NCBI RefSeq assembly: GCF_003432115.1
Contig: NZ_QWDC01000003.1
Location: 310,001-374,000 of the forward strand
DNA length: 64,000 bases
Direction: 5' to 3'
Source of the DNA: Mucilaginibacter conchicola
GTDB lineage: Bacteria; Bacteroidota; Bacteroidia; Sphingobacteriales; Sphingobacteriaceae
Part shown: one piece after another, positions 23,132 through 31,573 of the stretch
How the letters are laid out: each line of letters starts with the position of its first letter
Numbering within the stretch: position 1 is the first letter of the stretch
Translations under genes and position numbers: made by a program
The notes under the pieces: model-generated
The model's database searches: none
What the model was told of the DNA's origin: nothing
What the model saw: only the letters and a program-made list of their open reading frames with translations

Positions 23132-25930
23132 ATGAAACGCCTGCTATTCCCACTGCTGATTTTAACCGCCATTGGCGCAAAAGCGCAGCAGTTTGGCGGT
23201 AACCCGCCGTCGATAAAATGGAAGCAGGTGAATACGCCGGCTACACGTGTAATTTTCTCGCAAGGGATGGACAGCGTGGCGCAGCATGTGGCGGCTACCA
23301 TCGCTCAGATGAACAGTCTGATAAAGCCTACTATCGGTTTTAAGCAAAAACAGGTGAACATTGTGCTGCAAAACCAAACCACTATATCAAATGCCTACGT
23401 GGGGCTGGCGCCTTTCCGCAGTGAGTTTTATTTAACGCCATCGCAAAATAGCTTTGATGTCGGTAGCTTGCCATGGTGGCAGCAGTTGGCCATCCACGAG
23501 TACAGGCACGTGCAGCAGTACAATAACTTTAATGTAGGATTCTCGCGCGCACTACGCTTTGTTTTCGGCGAAGGCGGGCAAGCCCTCGGCAATGCCATGA
23601 CCGTGCCCGACTGGTTTTTTGAAGGCGATGCCGTTTTTAACGAAACATTGGTGAGCAGCCAGGGCAGGGGACGCTTGCCTATGTTCTTTAACGGTTACCG
23701 CTCACTTTGGGCCGCCGGGAAAGATTATAGCTGGATGAAGTTGCGCAACGGCTCGTACCTTGATTATATGCCCAATCATTATCCGCTGGGATATATGATG
23801 ATAGCCTACGGCAGGGAGAAATATGGCGATACCTTTTGGAAACAATTAACTTATGATGCTGCCGCTTTTAAAGGTGTGTTTTATCCTTTCCAGGGAGCGG
23901 TTAAGAAGTACTCGGGGCAGGATTATACCACGTTTAGAAATGCTGCATTAGATCACTTTAAAGAGCAGTTTAAGACTGATGCACCGATCAAATTAAGTAA
24001 GAAACACTTTGCGGCTGATGAGGAATACCCGGCTTATGTGAACGATAGTACTTTGCTTTATCTGCGTACATCGTATAAACACATCCCGCAGTTTATCCTT
24101 CGCACAGGCGGTAAAGAAATATCGATAGCCGTACAGAGCGTAACCAACGATAATTACTTCAGCTACCATAACGGCAAAGCGGTTTACAGCTCATACCGCC
24201 CCGATCTGCGTTGGGGGTACCGAAATTACGGTGAATTACGCGTACTGGATATTGCAACCGGTAAAGAACGACTGCTTACCCGCAAAACCAAATATTTCTC
24301 GCCTGCATTTGGTGCCGATGATAAAGCCATCGTAGCAGTAAACGTTCCCGCAACCGGCAAAAGCGAACTGCATTTGATAGATGCTGAAAGCGGTAAACTG
24401 ATAAAAGCACTCCCTAACGAGGATGGTCTTTTCTATACCTATCCAAAATTCTATGGCCCTGCTCATCTGATCTCCGCGGTACGGAATAGCAAAGGAGAGA
24501 TGAGCCTCGCGCTGGTTAATATTGAAACGGGAAGTAACACCTACTTGCTGCCATTTAGCTTTGAGCCGATTGCCTTCCCGCAGGTTAAGGGAGATACCGT
24601 TTATTTCAGCAAAACCGATGGTACTAACGATGAACTTTTTGCTGTGGATATTAAAAGCAGGCAATTGTTTAGCGTTACTGGCGTGCCGGCTGGTTTAATC
24701 GGCTACTACCAACCCAATGTATCTGACGGTAAACTTGCCTTTAGCAGCTTTACGGCCAATGGTTATCAATTAATGCAGGTTGGTTTAGGTAGTGTAAAAC
24801 TGGTGCCGGTGCAAGGCAATTCTAAACTCTCTGATATGGGCATTAACGCCCTTGAGCAGGACAGCGCCAGTCACTTCCTCGATAAAGCAAAACCACAGCA
24901 ATTTGCCGAAACCGGGTACAACAAAGCGCGTAACCTGTTCAATTTTCACAGTATTTTCCCAACTCTTGACGACCCGAATTACTCGCTTGAACTGGCCGGG
25001 CAAAACATCCTGAATACTTTCCAGTCAAGTGTGTTATTTAACTATAATCGCGATGAGGGCTATAAGCAATTTGGCTATCAGGCTACTTACAGCGGCTTGT
25101 TTCCATATCTATCAGCAGGTGGTAGTTACACCATTGATAGGCGCGGTTTTTATAAAGGAAACAGCATTTATTATAACGAGACCTCGATCAATGGCGGTAT
25201 CAGCGTGCCTTTTAACTTTAGCGAGGGGAAACGTTTTACCCGCTTATCGGTAGGGAGCAGCGTTAATTACAGCCGAAATACCTTCCAGGAAGCTTTCCGA
25301 AGCATGTTTAACGATACGCATTACACCTACTTAAGCAACACCATTAGTTTAAGCAACCAAACGCAACAGGCCCGGCAGCAGATCAATCCGCACTTTGCGC
25401 AAACTCTCACGCTTAATTATAAAACAGCGGTTTTCGGCAGGGATGCCACCCAGTTTTTGGCGGTGGGTGCTTTGTATTTTCCGGGATTATCAGCTAATCA
25501 TAGTTTGGTTTTTAATGGCGCTTATCAGCATAAAGGGCAAAACAATGCTATCGGTTTTTCTAATAATTTTCCATTCTCTTACGGCTACAATGCCGAAAGT
25601 CTGGATGATATGCATCGCCTTGCAGCCACCTATCATTTCCCCATTGCTTACCCCGATGCCGGTTTCGGTAACCTGATATACCTGATGCGCCTGCGCGGCA
25701 ACGTTTTCTTTGATTATACCCATGCCAGTGCCGCCAACATATTTGCCAACGGCGCATCGTTCACCGGTAACTTCCGTTCGGTAGGCGGGGCTTTGTTTTT
25801 TGATACGAAGATCTTTAACCAGGGCGCCGTTTCATTCGGGATACGTTATAGTCGTTTACTGGATGTTGACCTGTTTGGCGGTAGTGGAAGGGATAGGGTA
25901 GAGGTGGTGTTACCGGTTACTATTTTTTAG
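23132..25930 (+). CDS. secreted peptidase-like / beta-propeller / outer-membrane-barrel protein
   Basis: The 932-residue protein has signal peptide MKRLLFPLLILTAIGAKAQ. Residues 20-250 resemble a gluzincin (peptidase MA-like) domain with HEYRH at 122-126 and the third ligand region WFFEGDAVFNE around E164. Residues 300-600 show repeated TolB/WD-like strands (for example YLRTSYKHIPQFILRTGGKE and LRVLDIATGKERLLTRKTK). From about 610 to the C-terminus, alternating strands with aromatic ends suggest an outer-membrane barrel. The chain ends VVLPVTIF, with the terminal Phe typical of outer-membrane proteins. Substrate unknown. No close partner gene is visible. Confidence 0.8.
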   Translation: MKRLLFPLLILTAIGAKAQQFGGNPPSIKWKQVNTPATRVIFSQGMDSVAQHVAATIAQMNSLIKPTIGFKQKQVNIVLQNQTTISNAYVGLAPFRSEFYLTPSQNSFDVGSLPWWQQLAIHEYRHVQQYNNFNVGFSRALRFVFGEGGQALGNAMTVPDWFFEGDAVFNETLVSSQGRGRLPMFFNGYRSLWAAGKDYSWMKLRNGSYLDYMPNHYPLGYMMIAYGREKYGDTFWKQLTYDAAAFKGVFYPFQGAVKKYSGQDYTTFRNAALDHFKEQFKTDAPIKLSKKHFAADEEYPAYVNDSTLLYLRTSYKHIPQFILRTGGKEISIAVQSVTNDNYFSYHNGKAVYSSYRPDLRWGYRNYGELRVLDIATGKERLLTRKTKYFSPAFGADDKAIVAVNVPATGKSELHLIDAESGKLIKALPNEDGLFYTYPKFYGPAHLISAVRNSKGEMSLALVNIETGSNTYLLPFSFEPIAFPQVKGDTVYFSKTDGTNDELFAVDIKSRQLFSVTGVPAGLIGYYQPNVSDGKLAFSSFTANGYQLMQVGLGSVKLVPVQGNSKLSDMGINALEQDSASHFLDKAKPQQFAETGYNKARNLFNFHSIFPTLDDPNYSLELAGQNILNTFQSSVLFNYNRDEGYKQFGYQATYSGLFPYLSAGGSYTIDRRGFYKGNSIYYNETSINGGISVPFNFSEGKRFTRLSVGSSVNYSRNTFQEAFRSMFNDTHYTYLSNTISLSNQTQQARQQINPHFAQTLTLNYKTAVFGRDATQFLAVGALYFPGLSANHSLVFNGAYQHKGQNNAIGFSNNFPFSYGYNAESLDDMHRLAATYHFPIAYPDAGFGNLIYLMRLRGNVFFDYTHASAANIFANGASFTGNFRSVGGALFFDTKIFNQGAVSFGIRYSRLLDVDLFGGSGRDRVEVVLPVTIF

Positions 25931-26029
25931 ACCGCTGATTATTTTGATTGAGGGATTGGAGTGATTTTTTGCCTGCGTCATTGCGAGGTACGAAGCAATC
26001 TTTTTAGGACAAGTCTGTGATTTGATTAG

Positions 26030-26101
26030 CGTCAGCGTAGCAAAGAATCAAACCGTGTTCTCTGTACAGATAATAGATTCTTCGCTACGCTCAGAATGAC
26101 A
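26030..26101. repeat. palindromic repeat, family F3, left part of the nested block
   Basis: The left arm CGTCAGCGTAGCAAAGAATC and right arm GATTCTTCGCTACGCTCAGA form a stem of about 18 bp with mismatches. As in LR copy A, it directly precedes the GATGAACC...CATAGTGTAACG part of the long repeat. Confidence 0.75.
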
Positions 26102-26122
26102 ATTAGTATATGAAAATATAGT

Positions 26123-26312
26123 GATGAACCCAACGACACCGAACACTGCGGCATAGTGTAACGTGCGGATAGCAGGAAATTGATAAAGCATAACCGTTGT
26201 AGCGCGTTACCGTAGCCGCGAGTTTTTTCTTTGGTTACTTCTTTTTAGCGGAAAAAAAGAAATTAACATCCACTGACGATTCTTTTTTTTACTTGCATTC
26301 CTAACGAAGAAC
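26123..26312. repeat. long structured repeat LR, copy B (right part only)
   Basis: It shares GATGAACC, CATAGTGTAACGTGCGG, CCGTTGTAGCGCGTTACC, CGCGAGTTTTTTCTTTGG and CATTCCTAACGAAGAAC with copies A and C. The GTAACGTGC/GCGCGTTAC stem is intact. The last hairpin (26234-26267) is imperfect. The left 230 bp of the repeat are missing. Confidence 0.8.
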
Positions 26313-26366
26313 TGATCTTAAAGAGATTGCCACACTATCGCTCGCAATGACATGTTGGAGGTCAAC

Positions 26367-27128
26367 CTACTTATTCGCCTCTTCCAAGATCTTTTTAACC
26401 CTTTCAACACTCGTTAAATCGAGGCTGAACTCGTCGCTGAGGCCTTCGCTCATTAGAATATGGTCGTTTTTATATTGCATACCGCCTTGCACGCGGGCAC
26501 GGGCTGAGGAGTGTACTTCGGTAACATTGGTGAAATGTACCAGGTCGGCTACGTTGCTTTCGCTTACGCCACTGCCGGCCATAATGCTGATGCGGCCTGC
26601 AGCCTGTTCAACCAGATGGGCAATAGTGCTGGCTCCTTCCATGGCGGTGGTTTTACCGCCTGATGTAAGGATGCGATCGCAGCCTATTTCAATAATATCT
26701 TCAAGCGCCTTAAAATGATCGTTACACATATCAAACGCACGGTGAAAGGTTACGCCCAGTCCCCATTGTTTGGCAAAGCGCACCAGTTCGGCACAGCGCT
26801 CTTTATCGATGCTGCCATCGGCTTTCAGCATGCCTATCACCACGCCATCGCAACCGGCCTCAACGCAATTGCGGATATCGGCCTGCATGATCTCGTACTC
26901 CAGATCACTGTACAGGAAATCGCCACGACGGGGGCGTATCAGCACGTAAAGTTTTATATGTAAGTGTTTGCGGGCTAACAAAATTTGCCCGGCTGATGGA
27001 GTAGTACCGCCTTCGGCAAGGTTTTCGCAAAGTTCAACACGTATGGCGCCACCTTCCTGTGCCGCAATAGCAGAGGCTGCCGAGTTAGCACAAACTTCGA
27101 GGTTTACTTTAGATGGTTCAGATGTCAT
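26367..27128 (-). CDS. cutC: copper homeostasis protein CutC
   Basis: The 253-residue TIM-barrel protein matches the CutC family: VNLEVCANSAASAIAAQEGGAIRVELCENLAEGGTTPS (shown here as several short blocks), VLIRPRRGDFLYSDLE, GVVIGMLKADGSID, VTFHRAFDM and ILTSGGKTTAMEG, then MAGSGVSESN. The family has been linked to copper tolerance, but its biochemical activity is unsettled. It is followed on the same strand by an unrelated repeat field. A TACATTTG box on the minus strand lies at 27172-27179, 43 nt upstream of the start. Confidence 0.92.
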   Translation of the reverse strand: MTSEPSKVNLEVCANSAASAIAAQEGGAIRVELCENLAEGGTTPSAGQILLARKHLHIKLYVLIRPRRGDFLYSDLEYEIMQADIRNCVEAGCDGVVIGMLKADGSIDKERCAELVRFAKQWGLGVTFHRAFDMCNDHFKALEDIIEIGCDRILTSGGKTTAMEGASTIAHLVEQAAGRISIMAGSGVSESNVADLVHFTNVTEVHSSARARVQGGMQYKNDHILMSEGLSDEFSLDLTSVERVKKILEEANK

Positions 27129-27171
27129 AGGGCGTAGATGTAAGGGCAGACCAATATCTGCCGTAATGCAT

Positions 27172-27179
27172 CAAATGTA
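27172..27179 (-). promoter_or_regulatory. possible -7 element (TACATTTG) for cutC
   Basis: An exact TAnnTTTG match on the minus strand lies in the 63-bp gap between the asparaginase stop and the cutC start, implying a separate cutC promoter with a leader of about 40 nt. Confidence 0.4.
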
Positions 27180-27191
27180 CAAAACACAGTT

Positions 27192-28211
27192 TTATTTACC
27201 GTCCTTATAAAAATATTTGCCGGGGATGATCAAGTCTTGCTTGTTCTGATCGCATACCGCAAACGAGAAGCCGTCTTGCAGCGCATAGGCACCGTATTCG
27301 CCTTTTTTGTTGATGGCAAGGAAACCCACCTGGATCTGTTTGGCTATCTCCGGTTTCTTTTTGATGATACGGGCTACGGCCTCTTTACATGCATCCTCGG
27401 GAGATAGGCCCTGGCGCATCAGTTCAACCACCAAAAAGCTGCCTACGTTACGGATCACCTCTTCGCCAACACCGGTTGAGGTAGCGCCGCCAACTTCATT
27501 ATCTATGTACAACCCCGCACCAATTATCGGGCTGTCGCCCACACGGCCGTGCATTTTAAATGCCATGCCGCTGGTGGTACACGCACCGCCAATGTTGCCT
27601 TTTGCATCAAGTGCCAGCATACCAATGGTGTCGTGGTTATATTTGCTGCCCTGGCGTGCCTGTTTGTTTTCGATATTCATTACCGGCGAATACTCGGCTT
27701 TTTTGAGCCATTTTTTCCAAGCCGCTTTTGATTCTTCGGTGAGTAATTTTTCGGGTTTAATGCCTTGCTCAATAGCAAACTGGCGTGCACCATCGCCCAC
27801 CAGCATTACGTGCGGGGTTTTATCCATCACCAAACGGGCAACGGAGATAGGGTGGGCAATATCTTGCATGGCACCAACTGCACCACAGTTACCGTTCTCG
27901 TCCATAATACAAGCATCAAGGGTAACAAAACCATCCCTATCAGGGTAACCTGCGCGGCCAACGGTATGGTTATGCATATCTGCCTCCGGGATGCGTACAC
28001 CCGCCTCAACGGCATCAACTGCGCGGCCACCTTTTTCCAATACTTTCCAGGCTGCTTTGTTAGCCGGCACGCCAAAATCCCAGGTAGATATTACTATCGG
28101 GAACTTATTTTCGTCGGGCGCTGAGATGTTTTTTGCTATGGCTGATCTTGAAATAGCTGCCACAGAAGCAGTTGCTGCAGAAAGTTTTAAAAATTTACGG
28201 CGGTTGTACAT
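27192..28211 (-). CDS. Tat-exported N4-(beta-N-acetylglucosaminyl)-L-asparaginase (Ntn hydrolase)
   Basis: The 339-residue protein starts MYNRRKFLKLSAATASVAAI, a canonical twin-arginine signal. The Ntn-hydrolase fold follows, with GGRAVDAVEAGV, the autocleavage site HDT in which T195 becomes the N-terminal nucleophile (YNHDTIGMLALD), and GATSTGVGEEVIRNVGSF. This is the glycosylasparaginase family, which splits GlcNAc-Asn bonds from degraded glycoproteins. A periplasmic site fits glycan scavenging. Plain isoaspartyl peptidase/L-asparaginase is the alternative. It lies 63 bp upstream of cutC on the same strand. Confidence 0.9.
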   Translation of the reverse strand: MYNRRKFLKLSAATASVAAISRSAIAKNISAPDENKFPIVISTWDFGVPANKAAWKVLEKGGRAVDAVEAGVRIPEADMHNHTVGRAGYPDRDGFVTLDACIMDENGNCGAVGAMQDIAHPISVARLVMDKTPHVMLVGDGARQFAIEQGIKPEKLLTEESKAAWKKWLKKAEYSPVMNIENKQARQGSKYNHDTIGMLALDAKGNIGGACTTSGMAFKMHGRVGDSPIIGAGLYIDNEVGGATSTGVGEEVIRNVGSFLVVELMRQGLSPEDACKEAVARIIKKKPEIAKQIQVGFLAINKKGEYGAYALQDGFSFAVCDQNKQDLIIPGKYFYKDGK

Positions 28212-28304
28212 AAGGTTAAATATAGTAAACTGCAGGAAGCTTGAGATAATGTATCAGGTTTTATACAAAAAATACACTTAATGCGCTCTTACATGCGCTT
28301 GGGG

Positions 28305-28437
28305 ACTCACCCCGACATCGCTACGCTTGTCGACCCTCTCTACGCGAGCGTAAAGAGGGCAAGAAGAATTATTTGATTTTACCTTCTTTTCGCGCAGCGA
28401 AGAGAGGGTGGTCCAACGTAGTGTAGACCGGGTGAGT
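28305..28437. repeat. palindromic repeat, family F4
   Basis: The ends are ACTCACCCC and GGGTGAGT. Interior hairpins include CCCTCTCTACGC.GCGTAAAGAGGG and a matching AGAGAGGGTGG segment. It is the second copy of the repeat at 10533 and fills the gap between two minus-strand genes. Confidence 0.8.
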
Positions 28438-28472
28438 CGGCTCTGTTACTTTGGGAACATTTAATTAGATGA

Positions 28473-28907
28473 TTAATCAAACTCTCTTTGGCAATTATAA
28501 CAATACCATTCGCTTTTTCCTTTAAAAGACAACAGTCCGGATAGGGTCGATAGCAAACCCGATATGCCCGATGTGGTGTCATCAGCCAAACGGTGTTTTA
28601 CGTTGGTTGATGCACAGTAGGGGCAGGCAACGGCCTGGTCGTCTTCGTCAATTTCTATGTGGTCGCGTTCATGCAGGTCGCCTTCAAGGGCAAGTATTTG
28701 TTTGCAACGCTCAAGATCGCGCTCAAATATTTTTAGTTTGATACCGCCTACAGCGTTGTTGAACATTGGGTTGGCGGCTATAACGTTCTCATCTGCAATA
28801 AAGCAGGGGATGCCGTTATCTTCCAGTCGCGTGCGTACAATGTGCGCCAGCATGGGGTCGTAGTAGCGTTCAAATGTTATGATGTTATCGTTGCTCTCAG
28901 TTGCCAT
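28473..28907 (-). CDS. DUF2007-domain protein with C-terminal zinc ribbon
   Basis: The 144-residue cytoplasmic protein has an N-terminal DUF2007 domain (about 10-75, FERYYDPMLAHIVRTRLEDN and GIKLKIFERDLERCKQIL, shown in part). An acidic linker follows, then a zinc ribbon formed by CPYC (95-98) and CYNC (136-139) separated by a Gly/Ser/Leu-rich segment that could be a membrane-associated turn. DUF2007 is called a putative signal-transducing domain, but no activity is known. It diverges from the WYL regulator across 52 bp. Confidence 0.82.
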   Translation of the reverse strand: MATESNDNIITFERYYDPMLAHIVRTRLEDNGIPCFIADENVIAANPMFNNAVGGIKLKIFERDLERCKQILALEGDLHERDHIEIDEDDQAVACPYCASTNVKHRLADDTTSGISGLLSTLSGLLSFKGKSEWYCYNCQREFD

Positions 28908-28959
28908 AATTTAATTAACATTTTTACTAAGGTAAGGTGTTTTTTATTTAATTTGAGGC

Positions 28960-29922
28960 ATGAACCGCATCGATCGTATATCTGCCATTTTGATACAACT
29001 GCAATCGCGCAGGGTGGTAAAAGCCAGCGATATAGCAGAGCGGTTCGGCATTAGCCTGCGCACTGTTTACCGCGATGTGCGTTCGTTAGAAGAGGCCGGC
29101 GTGCCCGTAATAGGAGAGGCCGGGGTAGGATATTCACTGGTTGATGGCTATCGTTTGCCACCCATTATGTTTACCCGCGAAGAGGCTACCGCCTTTTTGA
29201 CTGCCGAAAAGTTTGTTGAGCAAATGACGGATGCTTCTACCGCTGCGCAGCACCGCTCTGCCATGTACAAGATAAGGGCTATCCTCAAAACATCAGAGAA
29301 GGACCTGCTGGATAGCATGGAAGGCAATATCGAGGTGTTTAAAAGCAACATCCAGCAAAGGGTGGATAACCAGGATCATATCCAAACCATCCTTAACGGC
29401 ATCATCAGCAAAACCGTGCTTTGTATCGAATATACTGCAGGCTATACCCAGGTGCAAACCAAACGCGAAATTGAGCCTATCGGGATATTTTACCTGGATA
29501 GCTTTTGGCACCTGATAGCCTACTGCCGCATGCGGAATGATTATCGCGATTTCAGGCTCGATAGGATTCAGTCGCTCACCGAAACCACCAGTAAGTTTGA
29601 GGGAAATCACCCCACACTTAAAGAATACATTGCCCAAACAGCATCAGAACATAAACTGGAAACCATAGTGATGCGGGTGGATAAAAAGACCATCCCATTT
29701 GTGAATTACCAGAAATATTACCACGGCTTTGTATCCGAAAAAGAAGTGGGCGACCAAATAGAAATGACCTTCCTTACCATGTACCCCGAAGGCCTTGCCC
29801 GCTGGTACATCATGTTCGGTGATACAGCTGATATTATTAGTCCCGCGTTTTTAAGGGACAGGGTTGTTGAATTATTGGATGCTGTGAATAAGAGGGCTGG
29901 GGGGGTAGATATTGAAACCTGA
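28960..29922 (+). CDS. YafY-type HTH/WYL-domain transcriptional regulator
   Basis: The 320-residue regulator has an N-terminal HTH_11 winged helix (MNRIDRISAILIQLQSRRVV, ERFGISLRTVYRDVRSLEEAG) and a WYL domain at about 140-220 (VLCIEYTAGYTQ, REIEPIGIFYLDSFWHLIAYC, DFRLDRIQSL). The C-terminal WCX extension ends RVVELLDAVN. WYL domains bind nucleic acid or nucleotide ligands, and regulators of this type often control DNA-damage or defence genes. No such genes are adjacent, so the target is unknown. TTAATTTG lies 4 nt before the ATG, one base from the -7 consensus. Confidence 0.88.
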   Translation: MNRIDRISAILIQLQSRRVVKASDIAERFGISLRTVYRDVRSLEEAGVPVIGEAGVGYSLVDGYRLPPIMFTREEATAFLTAEKFVEQMTDASTAAQHRSAMYKIRAILKTSEKDLLDSMEGNIEVFKSNIQQRVDNQDHIQTILNGIISKTVLCIEYTAGYTQVQTKREIEPIGIFYLDSFWHLIAYCRMRNDYRDFRLDRIQSLTETTSKFEGNHPTLKEYIAQTASEHKLETIVMRVDKKTIPFVNYQKYYHGFVSEKEVGDQIEMTFLTMYPEGLARWYIMFGDTADIISPAFLRDRVVELLDAVNKRAGGVDIET

Positions 29923-29929
29923 CCCCACA

Positions 29930-29973
29930 CGTCATTGCGAGGTACGAAGCAATCTATTTAGGATAAGTCTGTG
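29930..29973. repeat. left half of an F2 repeat bordering LR copy C
   Basis: CGTCATTGCGAGGTACGAAG continues into CAATCTATTTAGGATAAGTC and TGTG, nearly the same as the left end at 25976. The long repeat begins 8 bp later. Confidence 0.75.
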
Positions 29974-29980
29974 CTTAGTC

Positions 29981-30440
29981 AACGTTAGTCTGCTCATTGC
30001 CGCAGAGGCTACTTCTTTTGTCTTGATACAAAAGAAGCAAAAGATCAAGTCAGCAAAGAGGCTTCTTTTCGCACAGTGCCTTTACCCTGCAAACCGGTCA
30101 GAACCACGGGCTGGAAATCTATTACCCTTTTGCGCTCAGGCCCCCGCTTCTATAATAGATTCCGCAATGCCCTTGCAGCAGCCCAAGGCCACCATTGTTC
30201 TGCCCACTTTCATCCGAAGCTTTTTTGCTGACAAGGGAACAAAAGGAAAGCACTGACTCAACGTTATAGGAGAAATGCGACATAGTGTAACGTGCGGATA
30301 GCACAGGCATTGAAGTAGCACTAACGTTGTAGCGCGTTACCAAGTCGCGAGTTTTCTTTTTGGTACTTTTTCTTTTGCGGAAAAAGAAAAAGTACATCCA
30401 CTAACGACTCATTCCACTGAAACCATTCCTAACGAAGAAC
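29981..30440. repeat. long structured repeat LR, copy C
   Basis: The 460-bp copy lacks the F3 insert. Hairpin 1 (30012-30037) has a 10-bp stem with loop CTTGAT and differs from copy A at three pairs, all compensated. GTAACGTGC/GCGCGTTAC pairs again, and hairpin 3 (30363-30395) is a perfect 14-bp stem with loop GCGGA, against 9 bp in copy A. Reading frames through it are not credible genes. The whole 29923-30543 gap is repeat plus about 100 bp of AT-rich leader. Confidence 0.8.
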
Positions 30441-30543
30441 TGAAGGAGATTTTACTTTCAACTTCACACATCCTGACATACTGTTGTCAAAACACACCTT
30501 TTCTTTGCTGGTATGTTATTAAAAAACTAAGCGTCTACAGAAA

Positions 30544-30969
30544 ATGGAAAAGCTAACATTAACAACCGGCATCAGCATTAATGCGCCGCAGGCCGAGGTT
30601 TGGAAAGGCCTAACCGACCCTGAAATTGTAAAACAGTATTTTTTTGGTACTACCGTAAGCTCCGACTGGAAAGCCGGCAGCCCCATCACCTTTAGCGGCG
30701 AGTGGGAAGGTAAGAAGTATCAGGATAAGGGCACAATAAAAGAAATTGATCCGGGCAAATACGTAAAGTACAGCTACTGGAGCAGTATGAGTGGCACTGA
30801 AGACAAGCCGGAGAATTACGCCGATGTAAGTTATTCGCTTGATGAAAATGGCGGCGTTACCACGCTTACCTTAACGCAGGATAATATAAAAGATGAAGCA
30901 TCCAGAAAGCATTCTGAAGAGAACTGGCAGATGGTATTGGGCGGATTAAAGAAAATATTAGAAGCATAA
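30544..30969 (+). CDS. SRPBCC/AHSA1-like START-domain protein
   Basis: The 141-residue protein fits the AHSA1 family: TTGISINAPQAEVWKGLTDP, EIVKQYFFGTTVSSDWKAGS, ITFSGEWEGKKYQDKGTI and a C-terminal helix EENWQMVLGGLKKILEA. It is the first gene of a two-gene unit with a GyrI-like protein 2 bp downstream. The pair is common in Bacteroidota. A ligand-binding or stress role is inferred, with no known reaction. Confidence 0.85.
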   Translation: MEKLTLTTGISINAPQAEVWKGLTDPEIVKQYFFGTTVSSDWKAGSPITFSGEWEGKKYQDKGTIKEIDPGKYVKYSYWSSMSGTEDKPENYADVSYSLDENGGVTTLTLTQDNIKDEASRKHSEENWQMVLGGLKKILEA

Positions 30970-30971
30970 TT

Positions 30972-31430
30972 ATGGCAAACCAATTTGAGAATGTCCCTGC
31001 GTTTTTTGTGGCGGGCTTAGAAGTACGCACCATTAATAAAGATGGCCAGGCCATGAACGATATAGGCGCGCTTTGGCACCGTTTAATGAGCGAGGGCATA
31101 GCCGATAAACTGGAAGACCGCGAAGGTAATGAGATCTACTGCGTTTACACCGATTATCGTAGCGACCACAATGATTACTATACCTGTATTTTAGGCTACA
31201 AAGTAACCTCGATAGAATACCTGCCCGAAGGTATAACCGGTAAAGCTATCCCTAACGCACGTTACGAGGTATTTGAACCCGCCGACAGTAATTTTCCCGC
31301 CAACCTCGGCGAGGTATGGCAACGCATCTGGGATACGGCCGAGAACAGGGCTTACACTTCAGATTTTGAAGTGCATACCTTTAAAAGCGAAAAGGATGTG
31401 GATACGAAAGTTTATATAGCGGTGAATTAA
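30972..31430 (+). CDS. GyrI-like / AraC effector-binding-domain protein
   Basis: The 152-residue stand-alone effector-binding domain shows the two SHS2-like repeats: FENVPAFFVAGLEVRT, then DIGALWHRLM, and later YYTCILGYKV, YEVFEPADSNFPANLGEVW and YTSDFEVHTF. Such domains bind hydrophobic cations or, in GyrI/SbmC, affect gyrase. No DNA-binding part is present. It is co-transcribed with the SRPBCC gene. A small-molecule-binding role is the best guess. Confidence 0.85.
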   Translation: MANQFENVPAFFVAGLEVRTINKDGQAMNDIGALWHRLMSEGIADKLEDREGNEIYCVYTDYRSDHNDYYTCILGYKVTSIEYLPEGITGKAIPNARYEVFEPADSNFPANLGEVWQRIWDTAENRAYTSDFEVHTFKSEKDVDTKVYIAVN

Positions 31431-31437
31431 GAGGGGT

Positions 31438-31510
31438 AAGCCTCTCCCCAACCCCTCTCCGAAGGAGAGGGGCTTAAAGACTGTGTTTTAAGTCTCCCCT
31501 GTCGGGGGAG
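31438..31510. repeat. hairpin repeat, family F7 (CCCCTCTCC...)
   Basis: It carries CCCCTCTCC GAA GGAGAGGGG (31452-31472) and CTCCCCTGTCGGGGGAG (31494-31510). It lies between convergent genes and could terminate both, although T tracts are absent. Confidence 0.7.
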
Positions 31511-31573
31511 ATTATTCACGATGTTTTTTTGTTGGCGTTCATGAATGCTACGCAATTTAGAGGGGGCTTAACT

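Larger units (their letters stand above)
25976..26351. repeat. split F2 repeat enclosing F3 and partial LR copy
   Basis: The left F2 end (CGTCATTGCGAGGTACGAAG, then TTTTTAGGACAAGTCTGTG) starts at 25976, and the right F2 end (AAAGAGATTGCC, then CTCGCAATGACA) ends at 26351. Between them are F3 (26030-26101) and the right part of the long repeat (26123-26312). The whole 25931-26366 gap is thus nested repeats. Confidence 0.75.

Noticed and set aside
25395..25676. Plus-strand second-frame open frame within the 932-residue protein gene
   Set aside because: It overlaps a well-supported coding frame and shows no conserved features.
30122..30397. Minus-strand frame of about 91 codons across long repeat copy C
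   Set aside because: It runs through the hairpins, has a Phe/Lys-rich start produced by the T and A tracts, and is not kept in copies A and B.
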